Source of the DNA: CAWEHT01 sp963808455
Lineage (GTDB): Bacteria > Chloroflexota > Anaerolineae > CG2-30-64-16
Assembly (NCBI GenBank): GCA_963808455.1
Contig: CAWEHT010000062.1
Span: 1 to 6,128, forward strand
Length of the DNA: 6,128 nucleotides
Direction of reading: 5' to 3'
Part shown: piece after piece, positions 5,221 through 6,128 of the stretch
Layout of the letters: the number at the start of each line of letters is the position of its first letter
Position numbering within the stretch: position 1 is the first letter of the stretch
Position numbers and translations under genes: made by a program
Notes under the pieces: generated by a model
The model's input: the letters and a program-made list of their open reading frames with translations, nothing else
Told to the model about the DNA's origin: nothing
Database searches by the model: none

Positions 5221-6128
5221 ATGGCTAAGATCGTCGGTATTGACCTGGGCACCACCAACTCCGTGGTAGCCATCATGGAGGGCAGCGAGCCGGTCGTGAT
5301 CCCAAGCGCTGAGGGCTCGCGTTTGTTCCCATCCGTCGTGGCGGTCAATCCGAAAACCCACGAACGCATGGTGGGGCAGGTAGCTCGGCGCCAGGGCATC
5401 ACCAACCCCGATAACACGATCTTCTCCGTGAAACGCCTGATGGGCCGGCGTTTCAGCGATCCTGAGGTCGTGAAGGCTCGCAAGGTGCTGCCTTATAAGA
5501 TCGTCGAGCATTCCAACGGGGATGCCTGGGTCATGCTTGACGGCAAGGAATACTCCCCGCCGGAGATCTCGGCCATGATCTTGCAGAAGATCAAGACCGA
5601 TGCTGAGGCCTACCTGGGCGAGCCGGTCACGCAGGCCGTCATCACGGTGCCGGCTTACTTCAACGACAGCCAACGTCAGGCAACCAAGGACGCCGGCCGC
5701 ATCGCCGGGCTCGAGGTCCTGCGCATCATCAACGAGCCCACCGCCAGCGCCCTGGCCTATGGCCTGGATAAAAAGGTGGATCAGAAGATCGCGGTCTATG
5801 ACCTCGGCGGCGGGACTTTCGATATTTCCATCCTCGACGTGGGTGAGGGTGTGTTCCAGGTGTTGAGCACCAACGGCGATACCTTCCTGGGCGGGGACGA
5901 TTTTGACCAGCGCATCATGGACTGGATCGCCGACGAGTTCAAGCGCGAGCAAGGCATCGACCTGCGCAGCGACCGCATGGCGTTGCAGCGCCTCAAGGAG
6001 TCTGCCGAGAAGGCTAAGATCGAGCTGTCGACGGTGATGCAGACGGAGATCAATCTGCCCTTCATCACCGCCGATGCCACCGGTCCGAAACACAGCAATC
6101 CACCGGTTCAGCGGCTACAACATAAGAA
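5221..6128 (+). CDS. dnaK: Molecular chaperone DnaK (Hsp70), N-terminal part of ATPase domain; similarity lost after residue 291
   Basis: ATP-driven chaperone that binds exposed hydrophobic segments, working with DnaJ and GrpE in the cytoplasm. The ATG at 5221 is preceded by AAGGAG and AAAGG. Motifs appear in order: phosphate-1 loop VGIDLGTTNSVVA (5-17), the catalytic lysine region SVKRLMGRRF (69-78), TVPAYFNDSQRQATKDAG (142-159), INEPTASALAYGLDK (170-184), phosphate-2 VYDLGGGTFDISIL (192-205) and LGGDDFD (223-229). Residues about 78-102 form the insert found in most diderm-type DnaKs and usually missing from Gram-positive ones. DnaK similarity is perfect in style through INLPFITADATGPKH (277-291, base 6093). 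The expected next residues (of the LxMTLTRAKFEQL type) are absent: 6094-6128 encodes SNPPVQRLQHK, unlike any DnaK I know. The frame stays open to the edge. DnaJ would be expected downstream. Confidence 0.95.
   Translation, partial: MAKIVGIDLGTTNSVVAIMEGSEPVVIPSAEGSRLFPSVVAVNPKTHERMVGQVARRQGITNPDNTIFSVKRLMGRRFSDPEVVKARKVLPYKIVEHSNGDAWVMLDGKEYSPPEISAMILQKIKTDAEAYLGEPVTQAVITVPAYFNDSQRQATKDAGRIAGLEVLRIINEPTASALAYGLDKKVDQKIAVYDLGGGTFDISILDVGEGVFQVLSTNGDTFLGGDDFDQRIMDWIADEFKREQGIDLRSDRMALQRLKESAEKAKIELSTVMQTEINLPFITADATGPKHSNPPVQRLQHK

Noticed and set aside
5110..6093. A 327-codon minus-strand frame antisense to dnaK.
   Set aside because: It covers unmistakable DnaK coding sequence; the predicted protein shows no motif and no start signal.

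Overview
The window is GC-rich bacterial chromosome with ordinary housekeeping genes, densely packed on both strands. The order hrcA-grpE-dnaK behind a perfect CIRCE operator rules out an E. coli-like sigma-32 heat-shock system. The DnaK carries the extra segment after about residue 78 that low- and high-GC Gram-positive DnaKs usually lack. Together with the GC content, SigA-type promoters and short degenerate repeats between genes, this fits a Chloroflexota-like lineage. That assignment is inference from gene order and protein style, not from a search. The frameshift in grpE and the abrupt loss of DnaK similarity at the right edge suggest a draft or metagenome-derived contig.

Layout. Bases 1-789 (minus strand) hold a two-gene unit: a proline-rich membrane-anchored protein of unknown function, then the 5' part of rsmD (16S rRNA G966 methyltransferase), which runs off the left edge. 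Bases 790-901 are a divergent promoter region with a good sigma-70-type promoter facing each way. Bases 902-3235 (plus) form a two-gene surface-polysaccharide operon: a family 2 glycosyltransferase of the rhamnosyltransferase type, then a polyprenyl-phosphate sugar-1-phosphate transferase. The second starts glycan assembly on the lipid carrier and the first could add a following sugar. Bases 3236-3444 are intergenic: five degenerate 8-bp tandem repeats, a 15-bp tandem pair in inverted relation to them, then the hrcA promoter and CIRCE.

Bases 3445-6128 (plus) are the class I heat-shock operon. HrcA represses the operon through CIRCE, GrpE is the nucleotide exchange factor, and DnaK is the Hsp70 chaperone. 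The grpE reading frame is broken by one extra base near 4891-4894, although both halves encode conserved GrpE sequence. DnaK is normal through His291 (base 6093); the last 35 bases do not encode recognisable DnaK.

I found no convincing new system. The points most worth a second look are the grpE frameshift, the DnaK break, the paired inverted repeat arrays beside the hrcA promoter, the probably leaderless glycosyltransferase mRNA, and a hairpin abutting the dnaK ribosome binding site.
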